In this document: one piece after another, positions 18,519 to 26,215 of the stretch | Layout: every line of letters begins with the position of its first letter | How positions within the stretch are numbered: the first letter of the stretch is position 1 | Assembly: GCA_045605765.1 (NCBI GenBank) | Contig: JAZUQQ010000044.1 | Span: 16,906-80,905, forward strand | DNA length: 64,000 bases | Source: SIG672 sp045605765 | GTDB lineage: Bacteria > Bacillota > Clostridia > Oscillospirales > CAG-272 | Direction of reading: 5' to 3' | Made by a program: the position numbers and the translations under genes | The notes under the pieces: model-generated | Databases searched by the model: none | Told to the model about the DNA's origin: nothing | What the model saw: only the letters and a program-made list of their open reading frames with translations

Positions 18519-19643
18519 TCATTCTCCAAGCTTTCTTATATCAACGACCTTCGAGCATCTTATTTCGCTCGGCTTTTCCCTGCCAGACATCACGCTTTCT
18601 CCGTTTGCGCTCAGCTTCCTTACCGCGTCAAATATTTCGGCGGGCGTGTTATTTTCCCCGTAAATAAGGAAAATATCGGCATCGTTATCGGCGCTTCTCT
18701 CGTCAAGACGTTCGAGCAGATCGAGATATACGGCAAAGCCGATAGCTTCGCCCTCACGTCCCATCTTTGACAGCAGACTGTCGTATCTTCCACCCGAAAG
18801 CACTCTGGTCGGGATCTTATCTATAAATCCTCTGAATGCTATTCCGCTGTAATAGTGCATATCGTTTATGCCCGAAAAATCTATCCAGACCTTGGACGCT
18901 TCTCCGCTCTTTTTGAGGGTTTCGCAGATAAACGTGAGCTCGGCAAGAGCCTGCTTTGCTCTGTCAGTCAGACATATTTCGGGAAGAAAAGGAAGGACGT
19001 CCTCTATTTTTCCGTAAGCAGAAACGAGCTTTGCAAATCTTTCTTTGAGCTCCTCGGAAACACCTGCCTCTTCGCAAACGCTTGCCACGCCCGTGCGGTT
19101 TTTCTCTCCGATGCAGGAAAGCATCTTCACCTTGAGCGCACTCGAAAGTCCTGCCTCATCAAGAAGCGCAGAAAGAATTCCCATATGAGAAATATCAAGT
19201 ATGTAATTATCGCTTATCTCTGCAAGACTGCGCGTTGCAAGCATAATGACCTCGCATACGTTATAGCTGTCAAGCTTTCCGAAGCATTCGAGTCCGGTCT
19301 GCATTATCTCTGCAAAATCCCCGTGTCCGCCGACCGCGGATGCGCGGTAAACGGTCTCGTTATAATAGATTTTATTTACTCCCATAGGAGATTCGGGCGT
19401 GTTCTTGATTATCGAAAGAGTTACGTCCGGTTTGAGAGCGAGGAGCTTGCCACTCTCTCCCGTAAAGGTGATAACTCTGTCACTCACGAGAAAGTCCTTA
19501 TTACGAACGTAAAGGTCGTACTCCTCGAACTTACTCATCTTGTACGGCTTATAGCCGAAGGCTCTGTAAAGTCCGCGCAGAGAAAGCGACACCCTCTCCT
19601 GAGCTTTGAATATATTTTCGTTTGTACGGATAATACCGTCCAT
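18519..19643 (-). CDS. hisZ: ATP phosphoribosyltransferase regulatory subunit
   Basis: A 374-residue HisS-like paralogue lacking tRNA-charging function, which forms the hetero-octamer with short HisG and carries the histidine feedback site. Class-II synthetase-like motifs (LKPDVTLSI, motif-2 YYNETVYRA, and GGRYDSLLSKMGR) are visible. The ATG at 19643 is set from AAAGG upstream and from the promoter at 19682; the longer frame would start inside that promoter. It is the first gene of the his operon. Confidence 0.92.
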   Translation of the reverse strand: MDGIIRTNENIFKAQERVSLSLRGLYRAFGYKPYKMSKFEEYDLYVRNKDFLVSDRVITFTGESGKLLALKPDVTLSIIKNTPESPMGVNKIYYNETVYRASAVGGHGDFAEIMQTGLECFGKLDSYNVCEVIMLATRSLAEISDNYILDISHMGILSALLDEAGLSSALKVKMLSCIGEKNRTGVASVCEEAGVSEELKERFAKLVSAYGKIEDVLPFLPEICLTDRAKQALAELTFICETLKKSGEASKVWIDFSGINDMHYYSGIAFRGFIDKIPTRVLSGGRYDSLLSKMGREGEAIGFAVYLDLLERLDERSADNDADIFLIYGENNTPAEIFDAVRKLSANGESVMSGREKPSEIRCSKVVDIRKLGE

Positions 19644-19681
19644 TTTATTATCTGCCTTTCGCTTTTGTCTTTGATATTGGT

Positions 19682-19710
19682 ATTTTATCACTTTAAAGCG
19701 ATAAAGTCAA
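19682..19710 (-). promoter_or_regulatory. his operon promoter
   Basis: On the reverse strand, TTGACT and TAAAAT are separated by exactly 17 bases, about 40 bases upstream of hisZ. The spacer is filled by a long palindrome, described separately. Confidence 0.82.
19684..19705. promoter_or_regulatory. Candidate operator palindrome in the his promoter
   Basis: A 22-base near-perfect palindrome (TTTATC, one variable base, CTTTAAAG, one variable base, GATAAA) lies between the -35 and -10 boxes. A repressor bound there would block RNA polymerase. The binding protein is not known from this window. Confidence 0.6.
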
Positions 19711-19762
19711 TATGAATATTATACAAATTTTGAGCATTTTATATGTGAATTCATATAAAACT

Positions 19763-19796
19763 CATAAAATCGGTAGGCTTTTCCGAAAATCCTACG
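19763..19796 (-). terminator. Probable terminator after pyrI
   Basis: On the reverse strand, GTAGG pairs with CCTAC and TTTTC with GAAAA, followed by GATTTTAT. The pyrI stop codon lies inside the stem. The U run is short, so read-through into the his operon is possible. Confidence 0.55.
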
Positions 19797-20220
19797 CGTT
19801 CTCGCCCGATGCCGCGCTCTCGCAGTAGATACAGCGGTACTCTGCCTCATCTCTGTCTGTAAGGACGAATATCTGAGGAAGCTCCTGCTCCACGGTGGTT
19901 ATGCATCTGGGGTTACGGCAAGCGACCACGTTCACAAGCCTTTCGGGCAGGGACGCCTTTTTCTTTTCGACAAGAATACCATCCCTAATTATATTTATAG
20001 TGGCGCCTGGGGTGATGTATCCGAGCATATCGGTATCAAGACTTATCGACTCGGCAATTTTAATGATGTCCTTTTTGCCCATTTTCGAGCTTGCGGCGTT
20101 CTTTATAATGGCGATGTGGCAATCGAACTTGTCAAGTCCGAGAAGACTATATACTTCCATACCCTTGCCCGCTCTTATATGGTCTATAACTATTCCGTTT
20201 TTGATAGAATCTATATTCAT
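19792..20220 (-). CDS. pyrI: Aspartate carbamoyltransferase regulatory subunit
   Basis: A 142-residue regulatory chain of ATCase, with an N-terminal nucleotide-binding domain and a C-terminal zinc domain. The four zinc cysteines are C101, C106 (CRNPRC), C130 and C133 (CIYC). It overlaps pyrB by one base (TAATG). Its presence means ATCase here is a PyrB-PyrI holoenzyme, controlled at the protein level by nucleotides, rather than the free PyrB trimer of Bacillus. Confidence 0.95.
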   Translation of the reverse strand: MNIDSIKNGIVIDHIRAGKGMEVYSLLGLDKFDCHIAIIKNAASSKMGKKDIIKIAESISLDTDMLGYITPGATINIIRDGILVEKKKASLPERLVNVVACRNPRCITTVEQELPQIFVLTDRDEAEYRCIYCESAASGENA

Positions 20221-21137
20221 TATTTATCTGCCTCCGAAAGAAGTTTGAGTATAAGCGCCATTCTCATATATTTTCCGTTAAGAACCTGCTTGAAGTAGCA
20301 CGCTCTCGGATCCTTGTCCACCGCAACGCTTATTTCGTTTACGCGCGGAAGGGGATGCATTACTATCATATCGCTCTTTGCGGGAGCAAGCTTTTCGGGA
20401 GTGAGGATATAACTGTCTTTAAGTCTAAGATATTCCTCCTCGTTAAAGAATCTCTCCTGCTGAACTCTCGTCATATAGAGTATATCAAGCTCGGGCATTA
20501 CCGACATAAGATCGGAAGTCTGCTTATAGGGAACTCCGTTTTTGTCAAGTTCTTTCGTGACGTATTCGGGAACTCTCAGCTCGTCGGGAGAAACAAGGAC
20601 GAATTTTACGCCCTTGTACCTTTCCATTGCCGCGATGAGCGAATGAACCGTTCTGCCGAATTTGAGATCCCCGCAAAATCCTACGGTAAGGTTTTCAAAG
20701 GTTCCCTTTTCTCTCGAAATCGTGAGCAGGTCGGCAAGAGTCTGCGTGGGGTGATTGTGTCCACCGTCACCCGCGTTTATAACGGGAATGCTCGCGTTCA
20801 TCGCCGCCACAAGAGGCGCACCTTCCTTCGGGTGGCGCATTGCAATTATATCCGCATAGCAGGATATTACCTGCGCTGTATCTGCAACGCTTTCGCCCTT
20901 TGCGGCAGAGCTTGAAGCCGCACTTGCCATACTGAGAACGTTTCCGCCAAGCTCGTACATTGCCGCCTCAAATGAAAGACGGGTACGTGTGGACGGCTCG
21001 AAAAAGAGGGTCGCAAGCTTTTTGCCCTCGCATTTGTGCGCGTATTTTTCAGGGTTTGCGATAATGTCCTTAGCAACAGAAACAAGCTCGTCTATTTCCG
21101 AGACCGAAAGCTCCTTTATGTCTATAACACTTCTCAT
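20220..21137 (-). CDS. pyrB: Aspartate carbamoyltransferase catalytic subunit
   Basis: A 305-residue enzyme joining carbamoyl phosphate to aspartate in pyrimidine synthesis. The carbamoyl-phosphate site STRTR is at residues 49-53, with the later HPTQTLADLLT and MHPLPRVNEI typical of PyrB. It is transcribed after pyrE and coupled to pyrI. Confidence 0.96.
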   Translation of the reverse strand: MRSVIDIKELSVSEIDELVSVAKDIIANPEKYAHKCEGKKLATLFFEPSTRTRLSFEAAMYELGGNVLSMASAASSSAAKGESVADTAQVISCYADIIAMRHPKEGAPLVAAMNASIPVINAGDGGHNHPTQTLADLLTISREKGTFENLTVGFCGDLKFGRTVHSLIAAMERYKGVKFVLVSPDELRVPEYVTKELDKNGVPYKQTSDLMSVMPELDILYMTRVQQERFFNEEEYLRLKDSYILTPEKLAPAKSDMIVMHPLPRVNEISVAVDKDPRACYFKQVLNGKYMRMALILKLLSEADK

Positions 21138-21187
21138 TTTGTGACCTTACCTTTCGTTTTATTGTAAAAGCGTGATTTTATTTCCTA

Positions 21188-21841
21188 TTATCTGGCACCA
21201 TTCACTGCCAGATAATTCTTGATGCGCTCTACATTTTCTTTGTTCGACTCATCCTCTTCGAGGTACTCGATGATGTCGTAAACGTCAACTATCGAATATA
21301 CAGGGAAGCCGAAGCTGTCTTCTATCTCCTGCATCGCGCCCTTCTCGGTCTGACCTTTTTCCTTACGGTCAACCATTATAAAGGTTGCGGCAACCTTCGT
21401 TCCTTCAAGGCGAGAAAGTATCTCCATACTCTCACGGATAGCCGTTCCTGCCGTGATAACGTCCTCGATAATGACGATCTCCTCGCCGGCGGTGGGTACG
21501 TATCCGACGAAAACTCCGCCCTCGCCGTGATCCTTTACCTCTTTACGGTTAAAGAAGAAGGGAACGTTGAGGTGTTTTTTCGACAGCGCGACTGCCGCCG
21601 ATACCGCGAGCGAAATGCCCTTGTATGCAGGTCCGTAAAGGACCGCCTTCTTTGCGCCGAGCTTTTCAAAGTACGCCTTTGCGTAGAACTCGCCGAGCTT
21701 TGCGATGTCATCGCCCGTCTTTATCATTCCCGCATTGATGAAATAGGGTATCTTTCTGCCGCTTTTTGCGGTAAAATCTCCGAATTTGAGCACTCCCGCG
21801 CTCTCTAAAAATTGTATAAACTCTCTCTTGTAGCCTTCCAT
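21188..21841 (-). CDS. pyrE: Orotate phosphoribosyltransferase
   Basis: A 217-residue type-I phosphoribosyltransferase. The PRPP loop VIIEDVITAGTA and the flexible-loop region FNRKEVKDHGEGG are both present. It converts orotate and PRPP to OMP, the substrate of PyrF. It lies 33 bases after the Na/Pi symporter gene, in the same direction. Confidence 0.95.
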   Translation of the reverse strand: MEGYKREFIQFLESAGVLKFGDFTAKSGRKIPYFINAGMIKTGDDIAKLGEFYAKAYFEKLGAKKAVLYGPAYKGISLAVSAAVALSKKHLNVPFFFNRKEVKDHGEGGVFVGYVPTAGEEIVIIEDVITAGTAIRESMEILSRLEGTKVAATFIMVDRKEKGQTEKGAMQEIEDSFGFPVYSIVDVYDIIEYLEEDESNKENVERIKNYLAVNGAR

Positions 21842-21874
21842 TTTATATTCCTCCGTTTAAATATGTAATCCTGC

Positions 21875-23566
21875 TCATGCGTCCGTTTTCTGCGAACCTG
21901 TGGGGTTGAGTATGCTGTATCCGACGTTTACAAGGTGGTCTGCAACTCTTTCAAGTCCAACGACCGCACTTGAAAAATAAGGACTGTGGTCAACCGAGCA
22001 GTGACCGTCAGCAAGGCGGGCAAAGTGGCTTGCGCTAAGCGCGCGCTTCATTTCATCGGTCTCCTCTTCAAGAGAGGTCAGCTCGGCAAGACGCTCGCTG
22101 TTAAGATTTTCAAACGCGTCCTTCGAGATATCGAACATCTTTTCAACGGTAGAGCAAAGCTCGGAAAGCTCCTTTACTGCCTCGTCCGAGAAGGTAAGCT
22201 CTTTTTCCTGCATTTCCGCGCCTATCTCGTAGAAGTTTTCGGCGTGGTCGCCTATTCTTTCAAGGTCGTTAAGCACGTGGAAGTACGAGCCGATCGCCGT
22301 TTCCTCACTTGCGCCGTTAACCTCACCCGAAAGCTTTATAAGGAATCTTGTAAGTGCTCCGTTGGTAAAGTCGATAATCGCTTCATTTTCTATTATCTTC
22401 TCTTTGCCTACACCGCTTCCGCTGCGCAGAGATTCAAAGGAAAGCACCGTGTTTTCATAGGCAAGGCTAAGCATATAATCCATTTCCTTCTTAACCTGAC
22501 CGAGTGCGACAGAGGGAACTGCAAGCATATGCTCGTCCACGAATTTAAGAGAGCGTGTTTTCTGTGCATTTTTCTTGTCTTTGATAACAAGCTTTGAGAA
22601 TCCAACGAGCTGTTTTACGAAGGGAAGCATTATAAGCGAGTTTGTAACGTTAAATATAACGTGGAAGAGGGATACTCTCAGTTGTACCGACATAACGTCG
22701 TTGTCGTTAGGGAATATCGTGGTAAGAAATGTTACCATTTCGTCCTTGAATATCCACATAGTTGCGGTAAACAGCACCGCACCGACGGCGTTGAAGGTGA
22801 AGTGGATAAGAGCGACTCGCTTTGCATCAGTCTTTCCGCCCACAGCCGCAAGAAGTGCGGTCACGCAGGTGCCGACGTTGGCGCCGATAACCAGGAAAAT
22901 GGCAAGATTAAGATTGATAGCGCCTGCTCCGACCATAGTGATGATAACACCCGTAGCGGCGGACGAGGACTGAATTAGCGCAGTAAAGAATACTCCGATA
23001 AACACGAGAAGAAGGGGCGCAATACCGCGAACACCGGGCGACATAACCGCCTCAGATGCCTTCTGGAACATATCGAGAACCTCTGCGCTTCTGAACGCCT
23101 GTTCAGATCCCATTATTTCAAGACCCACGAATATAAGTCCGAGACCGCCGATAAGACTGCCGAGCAGCTTTACCTTTTCCTTTTTGGCAAAGCCCATCAT
23201 TATACCCGCGAAGGCAAAGAGGTACATCGCCATATTGAAATAGTCGTTTTTAAGAGAAACGAGAAGTCCGGTTACGGTAGTACCGATCTTTGCGCCGAGC
23301 AGTATCGGAGTCGCCTGCACAAGAGACATAACGCCTGCACTGACAAGACCGATCACCATTACCGAGGTGGCAGACGAGGACTGAATAATGGCGGTAACAC
23401 CCGCACCTACTGTCAGACCCGAGAAGCGATTGTTGCTGATCTTTCCGAGAAATTTCTTCATTCCGCTTCCCGCACTTCTTTCGAGCGCGTCACCCATAAA
23501 GTTCATACCTACGATGAATACGCCGACTCCTGCGAGGAGCCATATCAAACTGCTTATAAGTGCCAT
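21875..23566 (-). CDS. Na/Pi cotransporter with C-terminal PhoU-like domain
   Basis: A 563-residue protein. Residues 1-310 hold two repeats of the Na/Pi cotransporter domain, each with the QSSSATS/QSSSAATG signature. Residues 340-555 resemble PhoU helical bundles (LNDLERIGDHAENFYE and LERVADHLVNVGYS). It probably imports phosphate or a related anion with sodium. Its place inside the pyr cluster is unusual; PRPP chemistry consumes phosphate-rich substrates, but any link is inference. Confidence 0.9.
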   Translation of the reverse strand: MALISSLIWLLAGVGVFIVGMNFMGDALERSAGSGMKKFLGKISNNRFSGLTVGAGVTAIIQSSSATSVMVIGLVSAGVMSLVQATPILLGAKIGTTVTGLLVSLKNDYFNMAMYLFAFAGIMMGFAKKEKVKLLGSLIGGLGLIFVGLEIMGSEQAFRSAEVLDMFQKASEAVMSPGVRGIAPLLLVFIGVFFTALIQSSSAATGVIITMVGAGAINLNLAIFLVIGANVGTCVTALLAAVGGKTDAKRVALIHFTFNAVGAVLFTATMWIFKDEMVTFLTTIFPNDNDVMSVQLRVSLFHVIFNVTNSLIMLPFVKQLVGFSKLVIKDKKNAQKTRSLKFVDEHMLAVPSVALGQVKKEMDYMLSLAYENTVLSFESLRSGSGVGKEKIIENEAIIDFTNGALTRFLIKLSGEVNGASEETAIGSYFHVLNDLERIGDHAENFYEIGAEMQEKELTFSDEAVKELSELCSTVEKMFDISKDAFENLNSERLAELTSLEEETDEMKRALSASHFARLADGHCSVDHSPYFSSAVVGLERVADHLVNVGYSILNPTGSQKTDA

Positions 23567-23632
23567 ATAATTTCCTTTCTTTTATGACGTCTGTTCTTCC
23601 TTGTGTTCTTTTAAAACCAAGTATATTCTTTT

Positions 23633-23705
23633 GTTTTTAAAGTTTTTGAGGTTCTTAGGAACTTTTTTCAAAAAGTTCCTAAGCGGGGTCCTAAGGGTCG
23701 GCGCC
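23633..23705 (-). repeat. Dispersed hairpin repeat, copy D (after pyrF)
   Basis: It has the AAAGTTTTTGAGG block, a 13-base arm hairpin (CTTAGGAACTTTT) at 23654-23683 and a second small stem (CTAAGGG with CCCTTAG) touching the pyrF stop codon. Confidence 0.75.
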
Positions 23706-23707
23706 CC

Positions 23708-24406
23708 TTAGTCGCAGAACTCCTTAATGCATCTCTCATATGCGGCAACCGGATCCTCTGCTGCGGTAATCGGGCGTCCGACGACAATATAGTCAGAGCC
23801 GATCTCCTTTGCCTGTGCGGGAGTCATAACTCTCTTTTGGTCGCCGATATCTCCGTCCGCAAATCTTACGCCGGGAGTTACGGTAACAAAATCCTTGCCG
23901 CAACGGTCGTGTACCTTGCCCGCTTCAAGAGGCGAGCAAACGACGCCGTCAAGACCTGCAAGCTTCGCATTGTGAGCGTAGTGCATAACGACCTCGTCTA
24001 TCGGCTCTTTTATAAGAAGATCGTTTTCCATAGACGCCTGATCAGTAGAAGTAAGCTGAGTTACCGCGATAAGCATCGGTCTCGTGCCGTCCTCGCGGGT
24101 GAGTCCTTCGATAGCCGCCTCCATCATGCGGACAGTTCCGCCCGCGTGAAGATTAGTCATATCAACGTCAAGGCGAGAAAGGACTGCCATAGCCTTTTTT
24201 ACCGTGTTGGGTATATCGTGAAGTTTAAGGTCGAGGAATATCTTATGTCCTCTTTTCTTTATTTCCTTTACTATCGAGGGTCCCTCTGCGTAGTAAAGCT
24301 CCATTCCTATCTTGACAAACGGCTTTCTTCCCGTGAATTTATCAAGAAATGCAAATGTTTTTTCCGCGCTGTCAAAGTCACACGCGATGATTACGTCTTT
24401 TCCCAT
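23708..24406 (-). CDS. pyrF: Orotidine 5'-phosphate decarboxylase
   Basis: A 232-residue decarboxylase making UMP. The catalytic Lys/Asp motif is FLDLKLHDIPNT, and the phosphate-binding end is DYIVVGRPIT. It is coupled to pyrD by a one-base overlap (TAATG). Confidence 0.95.
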   Translation of the reverse strand: MGKDVIIACDFDSAEKTFAFLDKFTGRKPFVKIGMELYYAEGPSIVKEIKKRGHKIFLDLKLHDIPNTVKKAMAVLSRLDVDMTNLHAGGTVRMMEAAIEGLTREDGTRPMLIAVTQLTSTDQASMENDLLIKEPIDEVVMHYAHNAKLAGLDGVVCSPLEAGKVHDRCGKDFVTVTPGVRFADGDIGDQKRVMTPAQAKEIGSDYIVVGRPITAAEDPVAAYERCIKEFCD

Positions 24407-25317
24407 TATCTTACTCCTCCTATTATATCTTTGAGATCATCTATTTTATATTTTTCCATTACGCGAGGAAGCTCCTCGATAATGTCTCTACACGCATAAG
24501 GGTTTATAAGGTTTGCCGCGCCGACCTCGACCGCGCTCGCGCCCGCGAGCATCATTTCAACAACGTCCTCTGCGCTCGAAACGCCGCCCATTCCGACGAC
24601 CGGAATTTTAACCGCGTTTGCGACCTGATATACCATTCTCACTGCCACGGGGAAGATCGCCGCGCCCGAAAATCCACCCATTTTATTGGCGATCACAGGA
24701 CGTCTTGTGCGAAGGTCTATTCTCATTCCGAGTAGGGTGTTTATAAGGCTGATGCCGTCTGCGCCCGCCTCCTCGCACGCCTTTGCTATCGAAACTATAT
24801 CGGTGACGTTAGGCGAAAGCTTGATTATAACAGGCTTCGTAGTGACCTTCTTTACTGCCCTCGTGACCTCTGCCGCCGCCTCGGGCGAGGTTCCGAAGGA
24901 CATTCCGCCTCCGTGTACGTTGGGACAGCTCACGTTGACTTCAAGCCAGCCGACCTGCTCGCATTTATCGAGCTTTTCGCAGGTATAGACGTACTCGTCG
25001 ACAGAAAATCCCGATACGTTAGCCATAACCGGCTTATTAAAGCATTTTTTAAGCTTCGGGAGCTCCTCGGAAATTACCTTTTCAACTCCCGGATTTTGCA
25101 GTCCGACAGAGTTTATCATTCCCATCGGACACTCGGCAATTCGAGGTGTGGGATTTCCGAATCTCGGATCCTTCGTCGTTCCCTTAAAGGAAAACGTACC
25201 TAGAATATTTATGTCGTAGAGCTCGGCAAATTCGTATCCAAAGCCGTAAGTTCCGCTTGCCGGAATTATCGGGTTATCGAGCTCGATACCGCAAAGATTT
25301 ACGCTCATTTTTGCCAT
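24406..25317 (-). CDS. pyrD: Dihydroorotate dehydrogenase B, catalytic subunit
   Basis: A 303-residue FMN barrel oxidising dihydroorotate, partner of PyrK. The catalytic cysteine of type-B enzymes is in EVNVSCPNVHGGG. The FMN-binding end GMGGVSSAEDVVE is intact. The ATG at 25317 is preceded by GGGAGGAA; a start six codons upstream is less likely. Its first bases overlap the end of pyrK. Confidence 0.95.
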   Translation of the reverse strand: MAKMSVNLCGIELDNPIIPASGTYGFGYEFAELYDINILGTFSFKGTTKDPRFGNPTPRIAECPMGMINSVGLQNPGVEKVISEELPKLKKCFNKPVMANVSGFSVDEYVYTCEKLDKCEQVGWLEVNVSCPNVHGGGMSFGTSPEAAAEVTRAVKKVTTKPVIIKLSPNVTDIVSIAKACEEAGADGISLINTLLGMRIDLRTRRPVIANKMGGFSGAAIFPVAVRMVYQVANAVKIPVVGMGGVSSAEDVVEMMLAGASAVEVGAANLINPYACRDIIEELPRVMEKYKIDDLKDIIGGVR

Positions 25318-26045
25318 AATATTTCCTCCCTGCAAAGAATAGGTCCGTCCTTACATATACGTTTATATCCGGTGACCGTTTTGCACGAGCATCCCATGCA
25401 AGCGCCAAATCCGCAGCCCATTCGCTCCTCAAAGCTGAACTGCGCAGGGCAGTCAGTTGCTTTGTAAAGTGCTTTAAGCATCGGCTCGGGACCGCAGGTC
25501 ATTATCGAGGAATAGTCGCCGACGCTTTCGAGTGCATCGGTAACAAAGCCCTTTATTCCCAGGCTTCCGTCTACTGTGGTTACGGTAAAGCTCACGCCGA
25601 GATTTTCAAATTCGTCTTTATAAAAGACCTCGTCCGCGCTTCCGAACCCTGCGATGACCTTGACCTTTTTCCCTGCCTTAGATAGCTCTTTTGCGAGCAG
25701 ATACATCGGGGGAAGTCCGACTCCTCCGCCGACAAGCAGAGGTCTGTCTCCGCTTTTTTCAAGGTCGTAGCCGTTTCCGAGTCCTGTGAGAATATCGAGG
25801 CTTTCTCCGCCGATCATTTCGGACATCTTATCAGTTCCCTTGCCGACCACCTTATAAATAAGCGTAAGAATATTTCCTTCGACGTCGCATACCGAGATAG
25901 GTCTGCGAAGATAAAATCCGTCGAGGCGAATATTTACAAACTGTCCGGGTGCGGTAATATGCGAGTTATCGCCCGAAAGCTTCATTTCAAACGTGTTTTT
26001 CGCAACCATTCGGTTCGAAATCACTCTAAAAATCGACTGCTTCAT
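25305..26045 (-). CDS. pyrK: Dihydroorotate dehydrogenase B, electron transfer subunit
   Basis: A 246-residue FAD/[2Fe-2S] protein passing electrons from PyrD to NAD. It shows the flavin motif FYLRRPISVCDV, the NAD-binding LLVGGGVGLPP, and the cluster cysteines in MGCGFGACMGCSC with a fourth in RICKDGP. Together with PyrD this forms the NAD-linked enzyme common in anaerobic Firmicutes. Confidence 0.95.
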   Translation of the reverse strand: MKQSIFRVISNRMVAKNTFEMKLSGDNSHITAPGQFVNIRLDGFYLRRPISVCDVEGNILTLIYKVVGKGTDKMSEMIGGESLDILTGLGNGYDLEKSGDRPLLVGGGVGLPPMYLLAKELSKAGKKVKVIAGFGSADEVFYKDEFENLGVSFTVTTVDGSLGIKGFVTDALESVGDYSSIMTCGPEPMLKALYKATDCPAQFSFEERMGCGFGACMGCSCKTVTGYKRICKDGPILCREEILWQK

Positions 26046-26212
26046 TTTTTCTTTTGGAAACCCTTTTGTGAAAAGGGTTTCCTTACCCTCCTAAAACATT
26101 TTGTGAGACAACTTTTTGAAAAAAGTTTTCTCACACTCTTTCAAAAACTTTACTAAAAGGTTTTGCTTGCTTGTGTGTACTTGTCAAATAAAGTTTTTGG
26201 CGAGTCGAAAAC
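26046..26212 (-). repeat. Dispersed hairpin repeat, copy E (carB-pyrK gap)
   Basis: Two stem-loops are seen: a GGAAACCCTTTT arm at 26056-26082, and a GTGAGA...TCTCAC hairpin at 26103-26134 nearly identical to copy C. The end block AAAGTTTTTGGCGAG follows at 26190-26204, beside the carB stop. Confidence 0.78.
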
Positions 26213-26215
26213 GAT

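Noticed and set aside
19643..19760. T-box or histidine leader peptide before hisZ
   Set aside because: The promoter is about 40 bases from the start codon, leaving no room for either. No His-rich small frame or T-box core is present.
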